DNA from: Mesorhizobium tamadayense
Lineage (GTDB): Bacteria; Pseudomonadota; Alphaproteobacteria; Rhizobiales; Rhizobiaceae
Assembly (NCBI RefSeq): GCF_003863365.1
Contig: NZ_RQXT01000034.1
Coordinates: 1 to 64,000 of the forward strand
DNA: 64,000 bases
Reading direction: 5' to 3'
The position numbers and the translations under genes are program-made. Position 1 is the stretch's first letter. Each line of letters starts with the position of its first letter. This document shows, one piece after another, positions 28,979 to 36,351 of the stretch. Below the pieces are notes generated by a model. It made no database searches. It was not told where the DNA came from and worked only from the letters and a program-made list of their open reading frames with translations.

Positions 28979-29761
28979 CTACCAGATGCCTTTCGTAAGG
29001 CCGGTCCAAAGATAGAACCAAATGGTCGGGTGATACCATTGCTTCGACGGCAGGCCGGGATCGATCGTCGCGAGCTTTCCGGTCAGCGCATCGCTCGCCG
29101 CTTCGACACAGATATCGCGCGAGAATGCCGCCTGCCGCAACGCGTAGCTGGCGATTGTATCGCCACGTCTTGGCTTGCCGCGCGCCTGCTTCAGCACGCC
29201 GCCGGTGTCGACGCCGGCATCGACCAGATGCACGGTGGTGCCGAAATTCTGCGCGTCGCCGGAAGCCAGCGCCCAGTAGCCGCCATTCATGCCGCGATAT
29301 TTCGGGGCAATGCCGGCATGATAGTTGAGCACCGGGCAAGGCATCTTCGCGAGTGTGTCTTTCGACAGCAGCCGGCAGCCGGCAAGCAGCACGACGCCCG
29401 GCTTGATCTTCCCGATCGCCTCAAGGCATTCCGACCCGTTGGCGGAAGGTACATGGATGATCGCCTGCCCTTGCCGCGGCTCCGTCTCGAGTTTCTCCTC
29501 GGCGACCAAGCGCGCGGTATGGCCGGCAAGGAACCGCTTGCCGAGCCTGGTCAGCACCATCGTGCCGAGCTGGCCGATGGCCGAGATCCAGCCCTGGCGC
29601 CGCGCCCGGCCAAGCAGCAAACGCTTTTTGGATTCAGGGGTTTCGAGGATGACGCTCACAGGGCCGACGCGATCGGCGATGACGTTGAGGATGGCCCAGA
29701 TATGCGGACCGCCCTCGGTGACGACCACAATCTGTCGCGGACTGGATTCCGACGCTGCCAT
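28979..29761 (-). CDS. Formyltransferase-fold protein
   Basis: 260 aa. The second half carries the formyl transferase signature PVLNYHAGIAPKYRGMNGGY and TTVHLVDAGVDTGGVL, including the Asn-His-Asp catalytic set. The N-terminus differs from methionyl-tRNA formyltransferase, and there is no C-terminal OB domain, so it is a separate member of the family. Such stand-alone proteins often formylate sugar amines, but the acceptor is unknown here. The ATG at 29761 was preferred to a GTG three codons upstream. Confidence 0.75.
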   Translation of the reverse strand: MAASESSPRQIVVVTEGGPHIWAILNVIADRVGPVSVILETPESKKRLLLGRARRQGWISAIGQLGTMVLTRLGKRFLAGHTARLVAEEKLETEPRQGQAIIHVPSANGSECLEAIGKIKPGVVLLAGCRLLSKDTLAKMPCPVLNYHAGIAPKYRGMNGGYWALASGDAQNFGTTVHLVDAGVDTGGVLKQARGKPRRGDTIASYALRQAAFSRDICVEAASDALTGKLATIDPGLPSKQWYHPTIWFYLWTGLTKGIW

Positions 29762-29825
29762 GGCAAGCACCCGCTCTCAACATCGGGCGCATGCTAGGGC
29801 GGGCGGGTTAATCCTTGGTGAGCCG

Positions 29826-30403
29826 TCAGCGCTTGAATTCCATGATGTCGAGCTTCGATTCATAATAGGGCGCGGGGAATTCGATGCGCCATTCGGTAGC
29901 GCTGTTGCGGAAGGCGTAGCCGACTTGGTCGCTTTCGGGGCCGCTGCCATAGGGCTTGGCCTTGTCGTCATTGACCGAGAACGAGCCGAGGTAGATCGCG
30001 CGCTTCTCGCCGTCGTCGAAGAAGCGGCCCGTGGTGCGCTGCCAGCCGCTGATCTTCTGCAGCCGCCAGCCGGAACCGTCGTCGATCACCTTGCATTTGA
30101 ACCAGCCATAGATGACGAGCGGGCTCAAGCCGCCGGCCTTGATGGCGCGGCATTTCCAATTGCCGGTCAGGTCCTTGTCGGAGAAAGCGACCAACGGCCT
30201 GGCGAGCAACCCATCGAGCTCTCCGACCTCGGCCGGGTCGCCAGTCTTCGCTTCGTCAAGCGCGGCCTTGCGCGTCTCGCCATATTTGTCGAGCCGCGCC
30301 TTGTGGCGGCAGTAATCAGCTTCTGCACCTCGCCATCGGCGTAAGCGGGCACGATAGTGCAGAGGCTCAGGCACGCAAACAGAAGCAAAGGCCGGGCATG
30401 CAT
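29826..30403 (-). pseudogene. DUF4893-type secreted protein, frameshifted
   Basis: From the ATG at 30403 the frame encodes a signal peptide (MHARPLLLFACLSLCTIVPAYA) and the start of the mature protein (DGEVQKLI). Around 30318 one base is missing. The next frame carries on as KARLDKYGETRKAALDEA and the conserved KDLTGNWKCRAIKAGG, YGWFKC, GRFFDDG and YGSGPESDQVGY to 29826. Together this is one secreted ~190-aa protein of the DUF4893 kind. The function is unknown. Confidence 0.7.
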
Positions 30404-30427
30404 CGGAATTCCCCCTTGGTCAGTTGG

Positions 30428-31054
30428 TCAGCTGGCTGCCGCCCGTGCCAACTCGCCCGTCAGGTCGCCATAGCCGGTCGGCCGCCGCTCGTAGGCGAGG
30501 CCGAGCATTTTGGCGGCCTTCTCGGCGACCTTGTCGAGTTCGGGATCGTCGGTCTGGGCTAGATAGATCAGCTTCTCGTAGTTGCCAAAATAGTCCTTGA
30601 TCAGTTCGGGATGCCGGTCGAGGCCGAGCGGCTTGATGAAGAATGCCTCGAACTGACGGCAGAGGAAGTCGGTCATGTAGAACGACATCATGTCGTCGTC
30701 GGCGACCTTCGCATAGGCGTCCATCCCCTGGTAGAAGGCAAAGCAATGCGGGCCGGCCATGCGCTCGACGCCGTGCTTTTCGATGACGCGGTCGAGCAAG
30801 CCGCCGGTGCCGCAATCGGCATAGCCGACGAAGATGCGCCGATAACCTTCCGCCTTGGCCTTCTCGATCGCCTTGTCCATGGCCGGCGCGATGCGGTCCG
30901 GATAGAAGTGGAACTCGGCCGGCAGGCAGGTCAGTTCCAGATGGTCGAGCTTGAGCTGCTGCTTGACGGCCAGAACTTCACGCGCAATCATCCCGCAGGC
31001 AATGACCAGAAGCCTGTCTGCTTGATTCGGTTGCGTTTTTTGCATCTTGGCCAT
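30428..31054 (-). CDS. DUF1638 protein
   Basis: 208 aa, opening LLVIACGMIAREV and containing GYADCGTGGLLD. I recognise this as DUF1638, a family often found beside corrinoid methyltransferases, with no demonstrated function. Conserved Cys and His residues (CG, CGTGG, H-x-FAFYQGMDA) suggest metal or cofactor handling. It lies downstream of the corrinoid-protein gene, with a lipoprotein gene on the other strand in between. The ATG at 31054 was preferred to an upstream TTG. Confidence 0.75.
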   Translation of the reverse strand: MAKMQKTQPNQADRLLVIACGMIAREVLAVKQQLKLDHLELTCLPAEFHFYPDRIAPAMDKAIEKAKAEGYRRIFVGYADCGTGGLLDRVIEKHGVERMAGPHCFAFYQGMDAYAKVADDDMMSFYMTDFLCRQFEAFFIKPLGLDRHPELIKDYFGNYEKLIYLAQTDDPELDKVAEKAAKMLGLAYERRPTGYGDLTGELARAAAS

Positions 31055-31110
31055 CAATTCAGCTGAGCCGGCGGTGGATCGAATTTGTTAAACGAGGGAG
31101 ACACCTGTCC

Positions 31111-31251
31111 ATGAAACTGCTGCGCCTTGGCCCCGTCGCCATTCTCGCCTGCGCGCTTGCTCTCACGGCCTGCGCCAACACCGTCCGGGGCGTCGGCAGG
31201 GACGTCAAATCGACGGCCAAGGCGGTCGAGGACACCGTCACCAAGCCCTGA
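31111..31251 (+). CDS. Entericidin-like small lipoprotein
   Basis: 46 aa. Signal peptide with lipobox LTAC (Cys at residue 21), then a short mature chain NTVRGVGRDVKSTAKAVEDT, typical of the entericidin A/B family. GGGAG lies 10 bases upstream of the ATG. A terminator follows 34 bases after the stop. It is an orphan on the plus strand between two minus-strand genes of the methyl-transfer block. Confidence 0.8.
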   Translation: MKLLRLGPVAILACALALTACANTVRGVGRDVKSTAKAVEDTVTKP

Positions 31252-31284
31252 TCCGCACGCAGATCCTCCATCATCTGGGAACAA

Positions 31285-31312
31285 AAAAGCCGCGCTGCAA
31301 GGCGCGGCTTTT
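31285..31312. terminator. Bidirectional terminator between the entericidin and corrinoid-protein genes
   Basis: AAAAGCCGCGC / GCGCGGCTTTT perfect 11-bp stem with a 6-base loop. The A tract on one side and T tract on the other allow it to end both convergent transcripts. Confidence 0.85.
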
Positions 31313-31341
31313 CTTGTCGGCCCATGTTGTATGCCTTGGTA

Positions 31342-32040
31342 TCAGGCGGAAGCGCGAACGTTGTGCTTGCGCTTCATGTAGCTCTTGGCGGTCTCGACCG
31401 CCACCGCCGCGTCGCGGCAATAGGCATCGGCGCCGACGGCCTTGCCGAATTCCTCGTTGAGCGGCGCGCCGCCGACCAGCACGACATAGTCGTCGCGGAT
31501 GCCCTTTTCTTTCATCGTGTCGATGACGACCTTCATGTAGGGCATGGTGGTGGTGAGCAGCGCCGACATGCCGACGATGTCCGGCTGGTGCTGCTCGATG
31601 GCGTCGAGATATTTCTCGACCGCGTTGTTGATGCCAAGGTCGATGACGTCGAAGCCGGCGCCTTCCATCATCATGCCGACGAGGTTCTTGCCGATGTCGT
31701 GGATGTCGCCCTTGACGGTGCCGATCACCATCTTGCCCTGCTTGGGCGCCCCGGTGGCGGCAAGCAACGGACGCAGGATGGCCATGCCGGCCTTCATGGC
31801 GTTGGCCGAGAGCAGCACTTCCGGCACGAACAGGATGCCGTCGCGGAAATCCTCGCCGACGATGCGCATGCCTTCGACCAGCGCCTCGGTCAGGACCTTG
31901 TAGGGCGCCCAGTTGCGCTCGAGAAGGATGTTGGTGCCTTCCTCGATCTCTTCCTTCAGGCCGTCATAAAGGTCGTCGTGCATCTGCTGCACGAGCTCGT
32001 CGTCGGAAAGCTCGGAAAGGATGATCTCGTCGTCGGCCAT
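31342..32040 (-). CDS. Corrinoid (B12-binding) methyl-carrier protein, MttC/MtgC-like
   Basis: 232 aa. N-terminal helical bundle of the methionine-synthase B12-cap type (residues ~10-95), then a Rossmann B12-binding domain with G-D-I-H-D-I-G (D112, H114, G117) and downstream SALLTTTM and GGAP. H114 would be the lower cobalt ligand. This carries the methyl group between the MttB-family protein and the DHPS-fold methyltransferase. It is divergent from the first mttB-like gene across 274 bp that hold repeated ATTTGCGAC elements. Strong GAGGAAAA ribosome-binding site. Confidence 0.9.
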   Translation of the reverse strand: MADDEIILSELSDDELVQQMHDDLYDGLKEEIEEGTNILLERNWAPYKVLTEALVEGMRIVGEDFRDGILFVPEVLLSANAMKAGMAILRPLLAATGAPKQGKMVIGTVKGDIHDIGKNLVGMMMEGAGFDVIDLGINNAVEKYLDAIEQHQPDIVGMSALLTTTMPYMKVVIDTMKEKGIRDDYVVLVGGAPLNEEFGKAVGADAYCRDAAVAVETAKSYMKRKHNVRASA

Positions 32041-32134
32041 TTTTCCTCGGGCTCCTTGCAGCTCGGAATGCTCGCTGCAGCTTAAAAATCGATGGGCCAA
32101 TACCTAACCCGCGAGGGCTGGGTAGCCATAGCTG

Positions 32135-32200
32135 ATTTGCGACTTCCCGCAAAAGGAAAGCGACTGAAAAGTTGCCGCTTTTCTTGTCGATTTTGCGACA
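32135..32200. promoter_or_regulatory. Candidate operators in the corrinoid-protein / mttB-like intergenic region
   Basis: ATTTGCGAC at 32135-32143 with an imperfect inverted partner (CGCAAAAG, 32149-32156), and TGTCG-N6-CGACA (32185-32200) containing ATTTTGCGAC. The half-site equals that of the perfect dyad upstream of the GlxA-type regulator (19836-19857). They could serve either divergent gene. Confidence 0.5.
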
Positions 32201-32314
32201 GGCGTTGGCGCTGGCGGGCCGTTTCCAATAGGGTGCATGACTACGATCCGGCAAGAAGCGGCGGCTCTGATGGGCCGCAAGCCAATTCGGGCCAAATCTT
32301 AAGGAAGAACGATC

Positions 32315-33889
32315 ATGAGCGATAACGCGGCAGTCGAGCAGGAAGCGTCGGGCGGCCGACGCGGACGCGGTGCCAGCGGCGGCGCGGCGGCCAGACGCGC
32401 GGCGCGCGCCGGCGGCGGTCCGGGCACCCAGCTCACCTACATCAAGCGCAAGATCAACGTCTATGAGGTCCTCGACGAGGAAGGCCTGGCGCTGATCGAG
32501 AAGAACACCGACACGGTCCTGGAAGAGATCGGCATCATCTTCCGCGACGACGCAGAGGCGCTCGCGCTGTGGAAGGAAGCCGGCGCGGACGTGAAGGGCG
32601 AGCGTGTGCATTTCCCCAAGGGGCTCTGCCGCTCGCTCTTGAAGACCGCGCCTTCGATCTACACCCAGCACGCACGCAATCCCGAGCGCTCGGTGCAGAT
32701 CGGCGGCAACGCCACGGTGTTCGCGCCGGTCTATGGCCCGCCCTTCGTGCGTGACCTCGACGGCAACCGGCGCTACGCGACGCTCGAGGATTTCCAGAAT
32801 TTCGTGAAGCTCGCCTATATGGCGCCGTCGATCCATCATTCGGGCGGCACGGTGTGCGAGCCGGTCGACGTGCCGGTCAACAAGCGCCATCTCGACATGG
32901 TCTACAGCCACATCAAATATTCGGACAAGCCGTTCATGGGTTCGGTGACGGCGCCGGAGCGCGCCGAGGACACCGTCGACATGGCCAAGATCGTGTTCGG
33001 CGACGACTTCGTCGAGAACAACACTGTGCTGACCAGCCTGATCAACGCCAACTCGCCGATGGTGTTCGACGAGACGATGCTCGGCGCGCTGAAAGTCTAT
33101 TCGCGTCACAACCAGGCCTGCATCGTCACGCCGTTCATCCTTGCCGGTGCGATGAGCCCGGTGACGGTCGCCGGCACGCTGACGCAGGTGCTGGCCGAGG
33201 TGCTGGCCGGCGCCTCGTTCACGCAGCTGATCCGTCCTGGTGCGCCGGTGCTGTTCGGTACCTTCGCCTCGTCGATCTCGATGCAGTCGGGCGCGCCGAC
33301 CTTCGGCACGCCGGAACCGTCGCTGGTGTCCTATGGCGCAGCGCAGCTCGCGCGCCGGCTCGGCCTGCCGTTCCGCACCGGCGGCTCGCTCTGCGCTTCG
33401 AAGGTCCCGGATGCGCAGGCGGCTTATGAGAGCGCCAACACGCTGAACTCGACGATCCTCGCCGGCACCAATTTCGTGCTCCACTCGGCCGGGTGGCTCG
33501 AGGGTGGTCTCGCCTCCTGCTACGAAAAGTTCATGATGGACATCGACCAGCTCGGAATGACGCAAAAGTTCTCCGAGGGCGTCGACCTGTCGGAAAACGG
33601 CCAGGCGATGGATGCCATCCGCCAGGTCGGTCCGGGCAGCCACTATCTCGGCTGCGACCACACGCAGGCGAACTTCCAGACGGCCTTCTATCGCTCCAAC
33701 ATCGCCGACAACAATTCCTACGAGCAATGGCTGGCCGAAGGCGAGAAGACCGCGCCGCAGCGCGCCAACGAGCTCGCCCGCCGCTGGCTGGAAAGCTATG
33801 AAGCGCCGCATCTCGATCCCGCCATCGACGAGGCGCTGAAGGACTTCATCGCCAGGAAGAAGGGCTCGATGCCCGACGCCTTCACTTGA
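32315..33889 (+). CDS. MttB-superfamily corrinoid methyltransferase, non-pyrrolysine type (copy 1)
   Basis: 524 aa, COG5598/MTTB family TIM barrel (GGTVCEPVDVPVNKRHLDM, SLINANSPMVFDE, FILAGAMSPVTVAG, QSGAPTFGTPE, GPGSHYLGCDHTQ). True trimethylamine methyltransferase has an in-frame amber codon for pyrrolysine. This frame has none, so it belongs to the glycine betaine / proline betaine type group (MtgB, MtpB), whose substrates are quaternary amines. Residues ~12-34 are Gly/Arg/Ala-rich and precede the domain. It is divergent from its likely corrinoid partner and followed by a QueG-like Fe-S protein. The exact substrate is not determinable. Confidence 0.85.
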   Translation: MSDNAAVEQEASGGRRGRGASGGAAARRAARAGGGPGTQLTYIKRKINVYEVLDEEGLALIEKNTDTVLEEIGIIFRDDAEALALWKEAGADVKGERVHFPKGLCRSLLKTAPSIYTQHARNPERSVQIGGNATVFAPVYGPPFVRDLDGNRRYATLEDFQNFVKLAYMAPSIHHSGGTVCEPVDVPVNKRHLDMVYSHIKYSDKPFMGSVTAPERAEDTVDMAKIVFGDDFVENNTVLTSLINANSPMVFDETMLGALKVYSRHNQACIVTPFILAGAMSPVTVAGTLTQVLAEVLAGASFTQLIRPGAPVLFGTFASSISMQSGAPTFGTPEPSLVSYGAAQLARRLGLPFRTGGSLCASKVPDAQAAYESANTLNSTILAGTNFVLHSAGWLEGGLASCYEKFMMDIDQLGMTQKFSEGVDLSENGQAMDAIRQVGPGSHYLGCDHTQANFQTAFYRSNIADNNSYEQWLAEGEKTAPQRANELARRWLESYEAPHLDPAIDEALKDFIARKKGSMPDAFT

Positions 33890-33978
33890 AAGGAGCCCGA
33901 GTCAGGCCGGGCTAAAGTCGCCAACATCATTCACAAGGAAGTCTGGCGGAGCGCGTTCTCCGACCCGGACCGGAAGGG

Positions 33979-34668
33979 ATGATTGTTTCGCGCGGCACGA
34001 TTGATGGAATCGCGGCCGCGTTAGCTGCCCATGGACTGATCCTTCGCGGCGGCTTCCGCTTTGACGGCGACGAAGCAGCACCGGGCGGAGCTTCCGGCAG
34101 CCCGGCAAGCTCAGCTCTGCTGGTCGGGCAGGCTGGCGCCGCACCCTGGCCGCATTTCCAGCGCTGGCTCGGGAGGCAGCCGCGCCCTGTCGCCAATCCG
34201 CTCGACACATGGTCGCGCGAGGTGATCGGCGCGGTCGCGCGAGAGTTCGGCGCCCGCGCGGTGTCACCCTCCGATCGGCCCTATCTGCCGTTCCAGCAAT
34301 GGGCGACGCGGGCGGAAGGGTTGAAGCCGTCGCCGCTCGGCATCCTCATGCATCCGGAGTATGGGCTCTGGCATGCCTATCGCGGAGCGCTGCTGTTCGA
34401 GGAGGAGATTTTCCTTCCCGAGCCTCACGCAGCGATTCACCTTTGCGACACATGCACCGAAAAACCCTGCATGAAATCCTGTCCGGTCGATGCCTATTCC
34501 GAGCAGGGTTTTGCGCATGAAGCCTGTCTCGATCATGTGCGTGGGCCTACAGGCGCGCCCTGCCGGACCGGCGGCTGCCTCGACCGCAACGTCTGTCCTT
34601 ATGGCGCGGACTATCGCTATCCGCCGGAGGCGCAGGCCTTTCACATGGCTGCATTTGCCCGGCTGTAG
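33979..34668 (+). CDS. QueG-like Fe-S protein without B12 domain
   Basis: 229 aa. The C-terminal half has two cysteine clusters (CDTCTEKPCMKSCPVDA and CRTGGCLDRNVCPYG), expected to bind two 4Fe-4S centres. The segment ILMHPEYGLWHAYRGALLF resembles epoxyqueuosine reductase. It is much shorter than QueG and lacks its cobalamin-binding N-terminus. It begins 89 bp after the mttB-like gene on the same strand, so it may be a low-potential electron donor for corrinoid reactivation. That role is inferred from context only. Confidence 0.65.
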   Translation: MIVSRGTIDGIAAALAAHGLILRGGFRFDGDEAAPGGASGSPASSALLVGQAGAAPWPHFQRWLGRQPRPVANPLDTWSREVIGAVAREFGARAVSPSDRPYLPFQQWATRAEGLKPSPLGILMHPEYGLWHAYRGALLFEEEIFLPEPHAAIHLCDTCTEKPCMKSCPVDAYSEQGFAHEACLDHVRGPTGAPCRTGGCLDRNVCPYGADYRYPPEAQAFHMAAFARL

Positions 34669-34769
34669 GATCACGGCCGTCCGCACGAAATCTTGAACGG
34701 CGGGCTCCGGGATTGTCTTGCCGGGTCGCTCCAGCCGGATATCTATTCGGCGACAATCAAGAGGGCATC

Positions 34770-35500
34770 ATGGCGAAGCAAGAGATCGAGATCGAAACCA
34801 GGGACGGCAAGGCGAAAGCGGGGCTCTTCCGACCGGCGGCTGCGACGAAGGCCGGCGTCATCCTCTATATGGACGCGTTCGGGCCGCGCCCGGCGCTCGA
34901 TGCGATGGCGGAGAGGCTCGCTGGACAACGCTATGCCGTGCTGGTCCCCGATCTTTTTTATCGCAATGCGCCCTATGGTCCGTTCGATGCCAAGACTGCC
35001 TTCACGGTAGAGGAAACCAAGACCAAGTTGATGGCGCTGGTGACCGGTACCACGCAGGAGATGACCATCCGCGATAGCGCGGCTTTCCTCGACGCGCTCG
35101 CCGCCGAAGGCATCAGCGGGCCGATAGGCGTCGTCGGCTACTGCATGGGTGGCGCGCGGGCGCTGAATGCGGCGGCGACCTATCCGGACCGCATCGCTGC
35201 CGCGGCAAGCTTCCACGGCGGCAATCTGGCAAGCGATGCCGCCGACAGCCCGCACCGCAAGGCGGCGTCGATCAAGGCGCGCGTCTATGTTGGCACCGCC
35301 GGCGTCGCCGCAGCTTCCCCCCGGAGCAATCGGCGCGGCTGGCCGGGGCGCTCAGGGTCGCCGAGGTCGATCATACCATCGAGAACTATGTCGGCGTCGG
35401 CCATGGCTGGTGCATCAAGGACCACAGCGTCTATGACGAGGGGGGTGCCGAGCGCCACTGGAAGCGGCTGACGACGTTTTTCGGCGAAACACTGGGCTGA
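34770..35500 (+). pseudogene. Dienelactone hydrolase family protein, frameshifted
   Basis: ATG at 34770. The first frame covers the alpha/beta-hydrolase core with nucleophile GYCMGGA (~residue 124) to ARVYVGTAG. At about 35312, just before a C6 run, one base is missing. The next frame completes the protein with FPPEQSARL, YVGVGHGW (catalytic His) and a TGA at 35498-35500. Full length would be 243 aa. The homopolymer beside the break makes a base-calling error plausible. Confidence 0.8.
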
Positions 35501-35710
35501 GGTGTGCCGATATTCAGGTGATGCCGGCCTGCAAGTGGCGGCCTCCTGCGCTTCCGGCCTTCGCCGGTCGAAGCATCCATGACATGAGAGTGGCGTGGCA
35601 GCTAAGGCTACGGCCGGCGAAGGCCGGTGCTCACGTACTTCAAGTACGCTCCGCTCCGGTTCTCGGAAGCCACCACTTTCGGCTCGGCCTGACCTGAATC
35701 TCGACACACC
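35501..35710. repeat. 210-bp long imperfect palindrome with terminal inverted repeats
   Basis: Ends GGTGTGCCGATATTCAGGT and ACCTGAATCTCGACACACC are inverted copies (about 17 of 19 match). Inside are perfect 14-bp arms CCGGCCTTCGCCGG (35554-35567) and CCGGCGAAGGCCGG (35614-35627), plus a second imperfect arm pair. It contains no reading frame of note and starts at the very base after the dienelactone hydrolase stop. Likely a rhizobial intergenic mosaic/REP-like element or a very small non-autonomous element. Confidence 0.8.
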
Positions 35711-35794
35711 TCGTCAGCTGGGCTGACCGGCTCCGCAAAAAAAGATCTTTCCATCGTCCCAAGGATTAGCCATTAGCCTTCGTCCAACAGGCAA

Positions 35795-36349
35795 ATGACG
35801 GCGATGATGCTGGACGACAGCGAAGCCTCCGATGCCGAATTGATCGGGCGGGCGAGGGGCGGAGACAGGGGGGCTTTCGGCACACTGCTCGAAAGGCACT
35901 ATGGCTTCGTCTATCGCGCCGCCTATCGCTGGTGCGGCCGCAAGGCAGACGCCGAGGACATCGCCCAGGACGTCTGTGTCCGGCTCGGCCGGGCGATCCG
36001 CGACTATCAGGGCAATGGTGCCTTCACGACATGGCTCTACGCCATGACGCTGAACGCCGCGCGCGACATGATGCGCAAGCGGGCGCGCGACACCGCCAAT
36101 ACCGAGGCTTTCGGCACTTATGCGCTGATTGCGGCGACGGAAGTCCATGACCCGACCGAGGCGCTGTGGGGAGCGGTGCGGATGCTGCCCGACAAGCAGC
36201 GCGACGCGGTACTGCTCGTCTACGGGGAAGGGCTTAGCCACGCAGCGGCGGCGGAGGTAATGGCGATCTCGGAGACGACGGTTTCCTGGCACATCCATGA
36301 AGCGAAGAAACGGCTGAAAATGCTCATGCGTTCAGCCGGGGAAGTGTGA
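35795..36349 (+). CDS. ECF-type RNA polymerase sigma factor
   Basis: 184 aa with region 2 (FVYRAAYRWCGRKADAEDIAQDV ... GAFTTWLYAMTLNAARD) and region 4 (LPDKQRDAVLLVYGEGLSHAAAAEVM ... TVSWHIHEAKKRL). Its stop overlaps or abuts the next gene (ATG at 36352; a GTG at 36346 would overlap in GTGA), so it is co-expressed with the vWA protein, whose N-terminus lies in the anti-sigma position. Confidence 0.9.
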   Translation: MTAMMLDDSEASDAELIGRARGGDRGAFGTLLERHYGFVYRAAYRWCGRKADAEDIAQDVCVRLGRAIRDYQGNGAFTTWLYAMTLNAARDMMRKRARDTANTEAFGTYALIAATEVHDPTEALWGAVRMLPDKQRDAVLLVYGEGLSHAAAAEVMAISETTVSWHIHEAKKRLKMLMRSAGEV

Positions 36350-36351
36350 CC

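Noticed and set aside
32041..32314. Cobalamin riboswitch in front of the corrinoid-protein or mttB-like gene
   Set aside because: No B12-box or typical pseudoknot arms could be seen. The dyads there fit protein operators better.
34436..34455. Another TTTGCGAC copy as regulatory site
   Set aside because: It lies within the coding sequence of the Fe-S protein and encodes its conserved LCDTC motif.
35501..35710. Insertion sequence
   Set aside because: It has inverted ends but no transposase and only 210 bp, so it was kept as a repeat element.
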